DNA of 64,000 nt from an uncultured Oscillospiraceae bacterium. GTDB lineage: Bacteria; Bacillota; Clostridia; Oscillospirales; Acutalibacteraceae. Of this stretch, positions 17,860-26,827 are shown piece after piece. Under the pieces are notes generated by a model. The model was not told where the DNA came from. It searched no databases and saw only the letters and a program-made list of their open reading frames with translations. The position numbers were made by a program, and so were the translations under genes. Location of the stretch: contig UQLR01000007.1 of NCBI GenBank assembly GCA_900541975.1, forward strand, positions 1 to 64,000, in the 5' to 3' direction. Each line of letters begins with the position of its first letter. Positions within the stretch are counted from its first letter, which is position 1.

Positions 17860-19371
17860 ATGCACAATGATTTTTGGAAACAATTAAAAAGCGGGACGGA
17901 CGTCCGCGGTGTGGCAAGCGAGGGCATACCGGGGCAAAGTGTTAATCTCACGGATGAGGCCGTTGGAAAGATAACCGGCGCATACGTTTTGTGGCTGACG
18001 GAAAAAACGGGAAAAGAAGCAGGAAAGCTAACCGTTGCAGTTGGCAGGGATTCGAGGATATCCGGCCCCCGTATAACCGGGGTTGTAACCCGGACCCTTG
18101 CAGACAGCGGGGTTACTGTGCTTGACTGCGGCCTTGCTTCGACTCCGTCCATGTTTATGACAACCGTAGACCTTGCCTGCGACGGCGCGGTGCAGGTTAC
18201 GGCCAGCCATCATCCGTTCAACCGCAACGGCCTGAAATTTTTTACACGCCAGGGAGGATTGGAAGGATGCGATATAGAAACAATTCTTTCCTGCGCGCAG
18301 GATGGCAGGGCGCCCCGGAAAACCGGTGGAGGCATGGTTAAAAAGGTGGATTATATGCGCAGCTATGCGAAACGTCTGCGTGAAATGATATGCAACGCAG
18401 TTATGGCCCCGGATTATGCACGCCCGCTTGCAGGATTTAAAATTGTAGTGGATGCAGGCAACGGCGCAGGCGGTTTTTATGCAACACAGGTGCTGGAGCC
18501 GTTGGGGGCAGATGTTTCCGACAGCCAGTTCCTAGAACCGGACGGCATGTTTCCAAACCATGTCCCAAACCCGGAGGATGAAACTGCCATGCGCGCCGTG
18601 TGCCAGGCGGTACAACATGCAAAGGCCGACCTGGGCGTGATTTTTGACACGGATGTTGACCGGGGCGGGGCCGTAGATGCAAACGGAAAAGAGATTAACC
18701 GCAACCGCCTGGTAGCGATGGCCGCAGCAATTGCTCTGGAGGATAATGCTGGGGGGACAATTGTAACGGATTCCATTACTTCAAGCGGGCTCAAGAATTT
18801 TATAGAAAACGAGCTTGGAGGGAAGCACTGCCGGTTTAAAAGAGGCTATAAAAATGTAATTAATAAGGCTTTGGAGCTCAACGCAGCGGGCGTTAACTGC
18901 CCCCTTGCAATTGAAACGTCCGGCCATGCGGCCATGCGTGAAAATTATTTTCTTGACGACGGCGCTTATTTATGCACAAAAATTATTATTAAGATGGCGC
19001 AGTTGCGGCGGCAGGGAAAAAAACTGGAGGACATGATTGCCGCTTTACAGGAACCGGTAGAAAGCAGGGAAATTCGCCTGCGGATTACACAAAGTGATTT
19101 TAAGGCGTGCGGAACCCGTATTTTGAGCCGTTTGCTTGCCTATGCAGAAAAGCAAAGCGGTTGGCAAATTGCACCGGACAGTGCGGAGGGCGTGCGGGTA
19201 TCTTTTGGAAAGGGGGAGGGCGACGGCTGGTTTTTGCTGCGTCTGAGCGTGCATGACCCGATTATGCCCTTAAATATAGAAAGCGATGTAAAAGGCGGCG
19301 TGGATAAGATTTTGGGCAAGATTGCGGCGTTTTTAAAAATGTGCGACGGGCTTGATACATCCGCTCTGTAA
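17860..19371 (+). CDS. Phosphomannomutase/phosphoglucomutase
   Basis: 503 residues of the alpha-D-phosphohexomutase superfamily, converting hexose 6-phosphate to hexose 1-phosphate for nucleotide-sugar synthesis. Seen: SGTDVRG near the N-terminus, the phosphoserine loop TASHHPFNRNG (usual TASHNP with His for Asn), the metal loop DTDVDRGGAVD, the sugar-specificity region ETSGHAA, and a C-terminal phosphate-binding domain. The ATG at 17860 follows AAAGGACGG. An HD protein and an AraC regulator follow on the same strand. Sugar specificity cannot be decided by eye. Confidence 0.9.
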   Translation: MHNDFWKQLKSGTDVRGVASEGIPGQSVNLTDEAVGKITGAYVLWLTEKTGKEAGKLTVAVGRDSRISGPRITGVVTRTLADSGVTVLDCGLASTPSMFMTTVDLACDGAVQVTASHHPFNRNGLKFFTRQGGLEGCDIETILSCAQDGRAPRKTGGGMVKKVDYMRSYAKRLREMICNAVMAPDYARPLAGFKIVVDAGNGAGGFYATQVLEPLGADVSDSQFLEPDGMFPNHVPNPEDETAMRAVCQAVQHAKADLGVIFDTDVDRGGAVDANGKEINRNRLVAMAAAIALEDNAGGTIVTDSITSSGLKNFIENELGGKHCRFKRGYKNVINKALELNAAGVNCPLAIETSGHAAMRENYFLDDGAYLCTKIIIKMAQLRRQGKKLEDMIAALQEPVESREIRLRITQSDFKACGTRILSRLLAYAEKQSGWQIAPDSAEGVRVSFGKGEGDGWFLLRLSVHDPIMPLNIESDVKGGVDKILGKIAAFLKMCDGLDTSAL

Positions 19372-19382
19372 GGAAAATTGAC

Positions 19383-19871
19383 ATGGACACACAAATAATT
19401 TTACGTGCAATGTGCACTTTTTTTGGGAAGGATATAAAACGGGTTAATCATTTACTGAAGGTATATGCCTTTGCGCAGATGATTGGAAAAGCGCAGGGCC
19501 TTGACGACCACACGCAGCAGATTGTAGAAGCGGCCGCCGCGGTTCATGATATAGGGATTAAGGAAAGCGAGCGCAAATATGGCAGCAGCGCAGGAAAGTA
19601 CCAGGAGCAGGAAGGGCCGCAATTGGCAAAGGAGCTGCTTGCTTCTTTACAGTGCAATCCTCAGGTCATACAACGGGTTTGCTATCTGGTAGCGCGCCAT
19701 CATACTTATGATGGGGTAGACGGGATGGATTATCGCATATTGCTGGAAGCAGATTTTCTTGTAAACGCTTTTGAGGATGGTTTATCGGAGCGTGCGCTTT
19801 ATCAGGCAAAACGGAAAATTTTTCGAACAGATGCGGGAAAAGCGCTTCTGAAGGATTTGTATGGCGTATAA
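19383..19871 (+). CDS. HD-domain phosphohydrolase-like protein
   Basis: 162 residues with the HD metal site: H23 in RVNHLLKV, H55-D56 in AAVHDIGI, H106-H107 in ARHHTY and D124 in EADFLVN. The substrate is unknown; such small HD proteins act on nucleotides or phosphorylated metabolites. The ATG at 19383 lies 11 bases after the phosphohexomutase and the AraC-type gene starts 12 bases after this one, so the three are probably co-transcribed. Confidence 0.85.
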   Translation: MDTQIILRAMCTFFGKDIKRVNHLLKVYAFAQMIGKAQGLDDHTQQIVEAAAAVHDIGIKESERKYGSSAGKYQEQEGPQLAKELLASLQCNPQVIQRVCYLVARHHTYDGVDGMDYRILLEADFLVNAFEDGLSERALYQAKRKIFRTDAGKALLKDLYGV

Positions 19872-19883
19872 GGAGGCGGGAAA

Positions 19884-20765
19884 ATGGATGTCGACAACAA
19901 AAAACGCGAACTAAAAAGCCACGGGACATTTTTGCTTCCGCTGGAATTTTACGATTGCAATAACAGGGTATATAAGGATTGTTATATGCACTGGCATAAG
20001 GAAATGGAAATAATTTATGTGCAGCAGGGCCAAATGCATGTTCGGATTAACGATACCGTTACCGACGGAAAAGCAGGAGATTTTATCTGTGTACCTCCGG
20101 AGCAGGTGCACCATATTAAAAGCGGGGAAGAACCGCTTTTGTTTCGGTCGCTTGTTTTTGACATAAAGATGTTGGGCGGTGCGTCCGGCGAATTTTGCCA
20201 AAAAGAAGTTGCAGAGCCAATTGCAACCCGACAGATAGAGATCTCCAGTAAAATTTCGCCCGGGCAAGAAAATTACCGGCAGATTAAAGACGCCTTTTTT
20301 GCGTTGGTGACATGTAGCAGAGAAAAACCTGCGTTTTACCAGCTGAAAGCAAAATACTTGGTTTTACAGATGTTTTATGAGATTTTAGACGGCGGCCACT
20401 ACAGCCGCAGCCGGTATAGCTCCAACAAGGCATCTATAGCGGTAAAGACCGTTTTGGATTATATTGAAAACCATTACAGCGAAGACATTACGGTCAAGGA
20501 GCTTGCGCAGCAGGTGCATTACAACGAATCCTACTTTATGCGCACATTCAAAAAATATACGGGCAGAACACTTGTGGAGTATCTGACGGATTTCCGGTTG
20601 GATAAATCCAAGGAATTTCTTTTGCAGGATGGCTGCACCATTGAAGCAGCGGCATTCCGGGCGGGTTTTTCTTCTACCAGCTATTTTACAAGCAAATTTC
20701 GGGAGGCGTTCCGTATAACGCCCAGCGAATTTCGCAAGCTTTACAACAAAGAGGAAATGCAATAA
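19884..20765 (+). CDS. AraC family transcriptional regulator with N-terminal cupin
   Basis: 293 residues. The N-terminal part (about 20-120) is a sugar-sensing cupin: HWHKEMEIIYV and GDFICVPPEQVHHI. The C-terminal part (about 185-290) holds two helix-turn-helix units, ITVKELAQQVHYNESYFMRTFKKYTG and CTIEAAAFRAGFSSTSYFTSKF, here quoted only as positions of recognition helices near 220 and 270. Such regulators activate carbohydrate genes. Its target could be the dockerin-esterase just downstream. The ATG follows AAGGAGG. Confidence 0.92.
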   Translation: MDVDNKKRELKSHGTFLLPLEFYDCNNRVYKDCYMHWHKEMEIIYVQQGQMHVRINDTVTDGKAGDFICVPPEQVHHIKSGEEPLLFRSLVFDIKMLGGASGEFCQKEVAEPIATRQIEISSKISPGQENYRQIKDAFFALVTCSREKPAFYQLKAKYLVLQMFYEILDGGHYSRSRYSSNKASIAVKTVLDYIENHYSEDITVKELAQQVHYNESYFMRTFKKYTGRTLVEYLTDFRLDKSKEFLLQDGCTIEAAAFRAGFSSTSYFTSKFREAFRITPSEFRKLYNKEEMQ

Positions 20766-20769
20766 ATTA

Positions 20770-20805
20770 AAAGCCAAAGCGGTTTGTTGATGCCGTCTTG
20801 GCTTT
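20770..20805 (+). terminator. Terminator after the AraC-type gene
   Basis: Arms 20770-20782 and 20793-20805 (AAAGCCAA.. and ..TTGGCTTT, with two mismatches) followed by AATTTTTG. Confidence 0.7.
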
Positions 20806-20989
20806 AATTTTTGCAAAAAATCAGGATTTTAATACTTCATGTCAGTATATTAATACCATTATTTGATTGATATGTTATAATTATTTTGTAAAAAAAGCTT
20901 AATGTCATTGGAAAGGATGATGTGTATAGCAATTTATTGGAACGGTGTTACAAAAGGTGTGAAAATCCAGATGAGAAGGAGAGTTGAAA

Positions 20990-23086
20990 ATGACAAGAAA
21001 GCACAGAAAAATCCTCAGCATTTTTTTAGCTGCCGTTTTGTTGATTACAAGCGGATGCCTTTCAGCGTTTCATGTTTCTGCCGCAGAAGTTCTTTATGGC
21101 GACGCGGACGGAAATGGAAAGGTAGAAGTGCAGGACGTATTATGTATGCAGAAGTATATTGCCAAGGCAATTTCAGCGGATGAAATAGACCTTGTTGCGG
21201 CAAACGTTACTGTGGGGGATCAGGATGTGAACACGCAGGACGTACTGTATGTGCAGCAGTTTATCGCAAAGGCTATTGACCGTTTTCCAATTGAAAATGA
21301 GCCTGCAGACACAGTAAAGCTTATTTTTAATGTAACAATACCAGAGGTTCTGCCGGAAGACGCAAACGTAAGTATTGGTTCGAACTTAAACGGTTGGGAT
21401 CCGGGAGATACGGAATGGTTTGCAGAAAAGATTGACGATCTGCATTACAGGCTGGAAAAAGATATAGACGCAGAATATGTGGGTACGACGATTGAATACA
21501 AGTGGACCGTGCAGATGGAAGGCCAGCAAAACGTATGGTCGCAAGTAGAAGGCGGCGCAACGGGCGGGGATATTGACAACAGGACCTATGAGGTACAGGC
21601 CGGAGTCAACGAGATCAACGACACGGTTGCCATGTTCCGTTCTCTTACAGGGCAGACCACCGTTGTAGGCGGAACGCTTGAAACCTTTACGATTGTCATG
21701 GAACCATATGAGGATGGCCGCGAAAGGACAATCCGCGTATGGTTGCCGGATGGATACGATCCGGAAGATACAGAAAAGCGTTATCCTGTTTTGTACATGC
21801 AGGATGGACAAAACGTGTTTGACGCCTATACCTCCTTTGCAGGGGAATGGGAAGTAGACGAAGCGATCAGCGATATGATCGCAGGCGGATATGAAGGCGC
21901 CATAGTAGTAGGGATTGACAACGGCCCAGAGCGTATGGCAGAATACTGCCCCGACGACTGGCCGGGCTCCGACCAGACAGAATCGGGCAGCACCTACGCA
22001 CGGTTTATCGTAGAGACGCTTAAACCATATATAGATACACATTACAATACAAAGACCGACAAGGAAAGCACAACGGTGGGCGGAAGCTCCATGGGCGGGC
22101 TGATTTCCTATTATATCGGCACCGAATACCCGGATGTGTTTGGCAACGTGCTGGTATTTTCACCGTCGTTCCAGCTGTTTGGGGAAGACAATGTAGCACA
22201 GATGATTGCCAGCCAGGATTTCTCTGACCCGGATTTACAGCCGCGTTACTTCATTTATGCAGGCGGGTCTGGTGGCGAATCGGGTATTACGCCGTATGTG
22301 GATTTTGTAAAGAATGCGATGGTTGAAAACGGGTATCCGGAAGAAAAGATCAATACCCTGGTGGATGAATCACAACCGCACAGTGAAAGCGCATGGGCCA
22401 AGTATTTCCCGCAGGCATACAGCTGGCTTGTCGGGTTTGAAGGAGCGCCTCCGGTAGAAAAGGATTATTACAGAATTTATCTGGATACGTCGTATTCCGA
22501 CTGGACGCAGGCGTACATATGCATGTGGATCGGTGGGGAAAACATAGTGCCGATGACGCCGGTGGAGGGACAGGAAGACGTATATTATTACGACCTGCCC
22601 AACGGACAGACGGAGTTCATGTTCCGTGCGGACGACGATTTGTCGCAGTGGGGTTCCAAATCTTCAGAAAACGTGCAGTTCAGGCCGGCAAATGAAAACA
22701 TGGTCTATACGTTTACATCAGGCGGCGGAGAAGAGAAATACGCGGGCGAATGGATGCCCTATACGCCGCCGCAGAAGGAAACATACCGGGTTTACTTTGA
22801 CGTGTCTGCATCCGACTGGACGGAAGCGTATATTTGCATGTGGATCGGCGGGGAAAACTATGTATCGATGACGCCGGTAGAAGGGCAGGAAGGCGTATTT
22901 TACTATGACCTTCCCAGCGAGCAGGTAGAATTTCTGCTCAGGGCGGACCTCGACTTCTCCCAGTGGGGAGCGAAATCGTCTGTCAACATTACATTTACAC
23001 CGGAAAATGAGAACATGGTTTATGTGTTTGACCCGGGCGACGGCGTTTCAAAATATAGCGGCCAGTGGCAGGAATATACGCCGTAA
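20990..23086 (+). CDS. Secreted dockerin-bearing esterase with carbohydrate-binding modules
   Basis: 698 residues from the ATG at 20990, seven bases after AGGAG. Signal peptide about 1-31. Residues 37-100 form a type I dockerin placed at the N-terminus: the first calcium loop is canonical (DADGNGKVEVQD), the second is irregular. Residues about 108-215 resemble a CBM20/CBM48-like starch-binding fold (SIGSNLNGWDPGD). Residues about 225-485 are an alpha/beta-hydrolase of the Fes/esterase D type with nucleophile S367 in GGSSMGG and catalytic-type H464. Two tandem repeats of about 100 residues (493-595, 596-698) follow, each with YICMWIGGEN and VEGQE, probably carbohydrate-binding. It probably docks onto a cohesin-bearing surface scaffold and removes acyl groups from polysaccharide. 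Confidence 0.85.
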   Translation: MTRKHRKILSIFLAAVLLITSGCLSAFHVSAAEVLYGDADGNGKVEVQDVLCMQKYIAKAISADEIDLVAANVTVGDQDVNTQDVLYVQQFIAKAIDRFPIENEPADTVKLIFNVTIPEVLPEDANVSIGSNLNGWDPGDTEWFAEKIDDLHYRLEKDIDAEYVGTTIEYKWTVQMEGQQNVWSQVEGGATGGDIDNRTYEVQAGVNEINDTVAMFRSLTGQTTVVGGTLETFTIVMEPYEDGRERTIRVWLPDGYDPEDTEKRYPVLYMQDGQNVFDAYTSFAGEWEVDEAISDMIAGGYEGAIVVGIDNGPERMAEYCPDDWPGSDQTESGSTYARFIVETLKPYIDTHYNTKTDKESTTVGGSSMGGLISYYIGTEYPDVFGNVLVFSPSFQLFGEDNVAQMIASQDFSDPDLQPRYFIYAGGSGGESGITPYVDFVKNAMVENGYPEEKINTLVDESQPHSESAWAKYFPQAYSWLVGFEGAPPVEKDYYRIYLDTSYSDWTQAYICMWIGGENIVPMTPVEGQEDVYYYDLPNGQTEFMFRADDDLSQWGSKSSENVQFRPANENMVYTFTSGGGEEKYAGEWMPYTPPQKETYRVYFDVSASDWTEAYICMWIGGENYVSMTPVEGQEGVFYYDLPSEQVEFLLRADLDFSQWGAKSSVNITFTPENENMVYVFDPGDGVSKYSGQWQEYTP

Positions 23087-23139
23087 ATACAATAATAAGG
23101 GCAATACCAGCTTTTGTTTATACCTCCAATAAATGATGG

Positions 23140-23175
23140 CGCAAAATGGCAGGGGAAAACCTCTGCCGTTTTGCG
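23140..23175 (+). terminator. Terminator of the dockerin-esterase gene
   Basis: 13-bp stem with arms 23140-23152 and 23163-23175 (CGCAAAATGGCAG/CTGCCGTTTTGCG, one wobble). No long T-run. The rest of the gap up to 23388 shows no supported gene; a looser GCTGGC/GCCAGC pairing exists near 23300-23349. Confidence 0.55.
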
Positions 23176-23388
23176 TATAAAGTAGCAAAAACAGCGGGTG
23201 TACGCAGAGGTATTTTTGCGATTTTTATGGAGTTGCGTTGCCCATGTATCTGCACGCATAATTTCCATACTTCTTAAATAAACAGGAAGAAAAGAAAAAG
23301 CTGGCACAATGCTGCAAGGCGCAGAGCATGTTTTATTTAAAAAGCCAGCGCCCGGATAAAATAAGCTATACAAAATAACAGGCGGCGC

Positions 23389-23417
23389 TTGTATTTATAC
23401 GCTTCATACGATATAAT
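23389..23417 (+). promoter_or_regulatory. galE promoter
   Basis: TTGTAT (23389-23394) and TATAAT (23412-23417), 17-base spacer. Confidence 0.75.
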
Positions 23418-23492
23418 CAATAAAACTATAAGGCCTACAGGCGAAAAAGCCTGCAACATTATAAACATGCAATATGCAGGAGGAAATATCGT

Positions 23493-24506
23493 ATGAAAAT
23501 TTTACTTACAGGCGGCGCGGGCTATATAGGCAGCCATACCTGTGTAGAACTGCTCGGCGTGGGACATCAGGTTGTCATTGCAGACAATTTTAGCAACAGC
23601 AAGCCCGAGGTTTTGCAGCGCATATATGAAATTACCGGAAAAAAGGTACCGGTATACCACATTGATATAGCTGACTTTACAGCAATGGACCGTATGTTTG
23701 AGGAACAAAGCTTTGATGCGGTAATCCATTTTGCGGGACTCAAAGCGGTGGGAGAATCCGTACAGCTTCCTTTGCGCTATTACCGCAATAATCTGGACAC
23801 TGCGCTTACCCTGCTTGAAGTCATGGAAAAGCATCATGTCAGCCGCATTGTATTTAGTTCCTCTGCAACGGTTTACGGTGTACCGGAAAGAGTCCCTTTG
23901 GTAGAGGGAATGCCTACCGGCTGTACAAACCCCTATGGCTGGACCAAATATATGATCGAGCAGATCCTGACAGACGCCGCAAAGGCAAACCCAGCGCTAA
24001 GTGTGGTGTTGCTTCGCTATTTTAACCCGATCGGCGCGCATGAAAGCGGACGTCTGGGAGAGGACCCAAACGGTATTCCAAACAATTTGCTGCCGTATAT
24101 TACGCAGGTGGCCGCAGGACGCCTCAAAGAACTTGGCGTGTTTGGAAACGATTATCCTACCAAAGACGGAACAGGCGTGCGCGACTATATCCATGTGACA
24201 GACCTTGCAAAGGGGCATGTATGTGCAATTGCATATGCAGCCGCCCACAGCGGCACGGAAATTTTCAACCTAGGGACAGGCACAGGCTACAGTGTGCTGG
24301 AGATTATAAGGGCCTTTGAAAAGGTAAACGGCGTACAGATCCCGTATAGGATCAAGCCAAGAAGAAGCGGCGATATTGCGGCCTGTTATGCAGACGCGAC
24401 AAAAGCGTTAGAAAAAATGGGCTGGAAGACGGAAAAAAGCATAGAAGAGATGTGCCGGGACGCATGGAATTGGCAGAAAAACAATCCAAATGGCTACAGT
24501 AACTAA
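23493..24506 (+). CDS. galE: UDP-glucose 4-epimerase
   Basis: 337 residues, the usual length. It interconverts UDP-glucose and UDP-galactose (Leloir pathway and surface polysaccharide precursors) with tightly bound NAD. Seen: dinucleotide motif GGAGYIG at 7-13, FSSSATVYG with the catalytic Ser (about S124), Y148 and K152 of YxxxK, and the family segment NPYGWTK. The ATG at 23493 follows AGGAGGAA. It has its own promoter and sits between surface-protein genes. Confidence 0.96.
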   Translation: MKILLTGGAGYIGSHTCVELLGVGHQVVIADNFSNSKPEVLQRIYEITGKKVPVYHIDIADFTAMDRMFEEQSFDAVIHFAGLKAVGESVQLPLRYYRNNLDTALTLLEVMEKHHVSRIVFSSSATVYGVPERVPLVEGMPTGCTNPYGWTKYMIEQILTDAAKANPALSVVLLRYFNPIGAHESGRLGEDPNGIPNNLLPYITQVAAGRLKELGVFGNDYPTKDGTGVRDYIHVTDLAKGHVCAIAYAAAHSGTEIFNLGTGTGYSVLEIIRAFEKVNGVQIPYRIKPRRSGDIAACYADATKALEKMGWKTEKSIEEMCRDAWNWQKNNPNGYSN

Positions 24507-24596
24507 TTTATAAACATAAAATTTGTGCAATATATCCCATAAATCAAGATAAAAAAATTTTTAAGGATTTATATTCTGTAAAATTTCAAAAAATCG

Positions 24597-24625
24597 TTGC
24601 ATTTTTGTTAAGGTTGTTATATAAT
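24597..24625 (+). promoter_or_regulatory. Promoter of the cohesin-like surface protein gene
   Basis: TTGCAT (24597-24602) and TATAAT (24620-24625), 17-base spacer. Confidence 0.75.
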
Positions 24626-24668
24626 TGTTTTGCTTAGTAAAAGCATAAAAAAAAGGAGGATTTTAAAA

Positions 24669-26666
24669 ATGTTCAAAAAACACAGTAAAGTAATCAGTGT
24701 TATCCTTACTTTGACATTGATTGCTAGCATGTGCGTAGTGTCAGCAGTCAGCTTTTCAGCGGCTGAGGGCGACAGCTACTATGTTGTAGGAACACCCCAG
24801 GGCTGGGATCCGCTCAACGGCGATCCTATGACAGACAATGGCGACGGCACATGGACAAAGGTTTACACTGGCCTTAGCGCAAGCGGCGGTGTTAAAGTAA
24901 GGAACGCACAGAGCGCAGAGTGGAATGATTGTGACGACTTTACCGATGTTGGTCCGGTTGGCCCTGGCGCAGACGATGCAAAATACACGATTACAGAGCC
25001 AAACTCAACGCTCACAGTTCTGTTTGATGAAGCTACTCAGAAAGTTACACTTACCGTAACTGCTGGCAGCGACGTACCTACAGACGCTCCGACAGATGCT
25101 TCTGAGCCGACAGATGCTTCCGACCCGACAGACGCTTCTGACCCGACGGACGCTTCCGACCCAACAGACGCTTCCGACCCGACAGATGATGCAGACGCCA
25201 CCTACAATGTATTTGGCGTTGAAGAGCTGACAGGCTTTGAATGGGTTGCAGCTGAAAACCCGATGACCTATAACGAAGAAACAGGCTATTGGGAGATTAC
25301 GTTTGAGGCTATTCCGGCCGGCAACTATGCTTACAAAGTTTGCAAAAACGGCATGGATGAAGAAACCTATAACGAAGAAGGCCCCGTTACAGGTCCTGAC
25401 AACAATGCAATTATCTATACCGGCAAAGAGGCCGACATTACAATTCTTTTTGACCCGATCGAACAGAAGGTTTCTTCTGTTACAGATCCAGAAGATGCAA
25501 AGCTGACAGACATTGAGCATGTTTACAGAGTGGCCGGCTCCTCTGACCTTTGCGGTTCTAACTGGGAGCCTGACGATGATGCAAACCTGATGACAGAAAC
25601 AGCAGAAGGTTCCGGCATCTATACAAAGACTTACACAGGCGTGGCTTTTGGCTCCTATATTTATAAGGTAACAGAAGACGGCGGCACAGTCTGGTATGGC
25701 ACCGGTCTGGAAGAGAATGGTGGCAATGTTACACTTGACGTAGAAGAGGACAATGCAACCGTTACGATCACATTCGATGCGAATGAAACAGATCTTACCA
25801 AGAAGATTTCTCATACAGTTACGTACGAAGGAACAACAGAACCGTCGACAGAAGGTTCAACTGCTCCTACAGAGGCCGAAAAGACAACCGTTAACGGCAA
25901 AGAAGTAAAGATTGGCGATATCATTACTTTCGGCGTAACCATGCAGACAGAACAGCTCGTTTCCGGTATCAACTTCAAGATTCCTTATGACAGCACAATC
26001 CTGAAGCTTACAGACGAAACGCTGAACATGAGCAAGAGGGATGCTCTTCCGATTGCCGCTGCAACAGGTAGCTCCGTTTTGAACTTTGAACCCTATGACG
26101 GTGAAACCGCCATCTACTTTAACGCTGCAACGCCGGATGAGGAAGATGCATATGATTTCTCCGCACCTGGCAGCGTTCTGATTCAAAACATTAAGTTTGA
26201 AGTAATCGGCACAGGCGATACAACGCTTGCACTGGATCTTCGTGAGTTCCTCGCATGGGCTCCTGAAGGGGAAGACAACACTCCGATTACCGATTATGAA
26301 ATGATCCAGACTTTGGATGTACCGGAAGTTCCGTCCGACAATCCGACCAATCCGTCCGACGATCCGACCAACCCGTCTGACGATCCCACGAATCCGTCTG
26401 ACGATCCGACCAACCCGTCCGACGAGCCCACGAATCCGTCCGACGAGCCGTCAAATCCGTCCGATGAGCCTGTAACAGAGCCCTCTACCGATAAGACGCC
26501 TGGTGGCACAACCGGCGGCGGTACGACCGGCGGCGGTACAACAACTGGCGGCGGCACAACCGGCAAGGTTGCAACAGGCGACAGCACATCTGTTGCTATG
26601 CTTTTGACAGTTCTTATGCTTGCTGCGGGTGTTGTGGTTGTTGCACGCAAGAAAGTAAAGGACTAA
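24669..26666 (+). CDS. Membrane-anchored surface protein with X25/CBM-like repeats and a cohesin-like domain
   Basis: 665 residues from the ATG at 24669 (AAAGGAGG upstream; the frame extends 13 codons further without a site). Signal peptide 1 to about 31. Three similar beta-rich modules, near residues 33-130, 175-265 and 285-385, each beginning with YYVVGTPQGWDP-, YNVFGVEELTGFEW- or YRVAGSSDLCGSNW-like segments, recall the pullulanase X25/SusE-F starch-binding type. They are separated by a TDASDP-repeat linker. Residues about 405-535 resemble a cohesin (IGDIITFGVTM, GINFKIPYDSTILKL). A Pro-Ser-Asp-Thr linker, a Gly-Thr run and one C-terminal helix ending in ARKKVKD anchor it in the membrane. 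It may be a starch-binding scaffold for dockerin enzymes. Confidence 0.75.
   Translation: MFKKHSKVISVILTLTLIASMCVVSAVSFSAAEGDSYYVVGTPQGWDPLNGDPMTDNGDGTWTKVYTGLSASGGVKVRNAQSAEWNDCDDFTDVGPVGPGADDAKYTITEPNSTLTVLFDEATQKVTLTVTAGSDVPTDAPTDASEPTDASDPTDASDPTDASDPTDASDPTDDADATYNVFGVEELTGFEWVAAENPMTYNEETGYWEITFEAIPAGNYAYKVCKNGMDEETYNEEGPVTGPDNNAIIYTGKEADITILFDPIEQKVSSVTDPEDAKLTDIEHVYRVAGSSDLCGSNWEPDDDANLMTETAEGSGIYTKTYTGVAFGSYIYKVTEDGGTVWYGTGLEENGGNVTLDVEEDNATVTITFDANETDLTKKISHTVTYEGTTEPSTEGSTAPTEAEKTTVNGKEVKIGDIITFGVTMQTEQLVSGINFKIPYDSTILKLTDETLNMSKRDALPIAAATGSSVLNFEPYDGETAIYFNAATPDEEDAYDFSAPGSVLIQNIKFEVIGTGDTTLALDLREFLAWAPEGEDNTPITDYEMIQTLDVPEVPSDNPTNPSDDPTNPSDDPTNPSDDPTNPSDEPTNPSDEPSNPSDEPVTEPSTDKTPGGTTGGGTTGGGTTTGGGTTGKVATGDSTSVAMLLTVLMLAAGVVVVARKKVKD
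25078..25188 (+). repeat. Tandem 18-base repeats coding TDASDP linker
   Basis: About five near-identical copies of an 18-base unit (ACAGACGCTTCCGACCCG-like) encode a Thr/Pro/Asp-rich flexible linker. Copies differ by synonymous changes, so this is a coding minisatellite rather than a CRISPR array. Confidence 0.85.
26328..26475 (+). repeat. Tandem 21-base repeats coding PSDDPTN linker
   Basis: About seven copies of a 21-base unit encode Pro-Ser-Asp-(Asp/Glu)-Pro-Thr-Asn, the second linker of the cohesin-like surface protein, between the cohesin-like domain and the membrane anchor. Confidence 0.85.
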
Positions 26667-26703
26667 TTTTACAGTCTGAATAAGAGCGTTTAGCGCTTAA
26701 ACA

Positions 26704-26739
26704 AACGCCCTCCGGCTTTATGCCGGAGGGCGTTGTTTT
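26704..26739 (+). terminator. Terminator of the cohesin-like surface protein gene
   Basis: Perfect 13-bp stem AACGCCCTCCGGC (26704-26716) with complement at 26722-26734, then GTTTTA. Confidence 0.9.
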
Positions 26740-26763
26740 ATGTTTACTTTTGTGGGAAACGGC

Positions 26764-26792
26764 TTGTTTTTTGGATAGTTTTATATTATAAT
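26764..26792 (+). promoter_or_regulatory. Promoter of the second cohesin-like gene
   Basis: TTGTTT (26764-26769) and TATAAT (26787-26792), 17-base spacer. Confidence 0.7.
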
Positions 26793-26827
26793 AACGAAGA
26801 AATCATGGATGGACGGAGGATGTTTGC

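Noticed and set aside
25005..25814. Long minus-strand open frame opposite the cohesin-like surface protein.
   Set aside because: Shadow of the plus-strand repeats and codon bias; Cys/Arg-rich nonsense with no ribosome site.
25078..26475. Regularly spaced repeats that might suggest a CRISPR array.
   Set aside because: Units are multiples of three, in frame, contiguous with no unique spacers, and encode Pro/Thr linkers.
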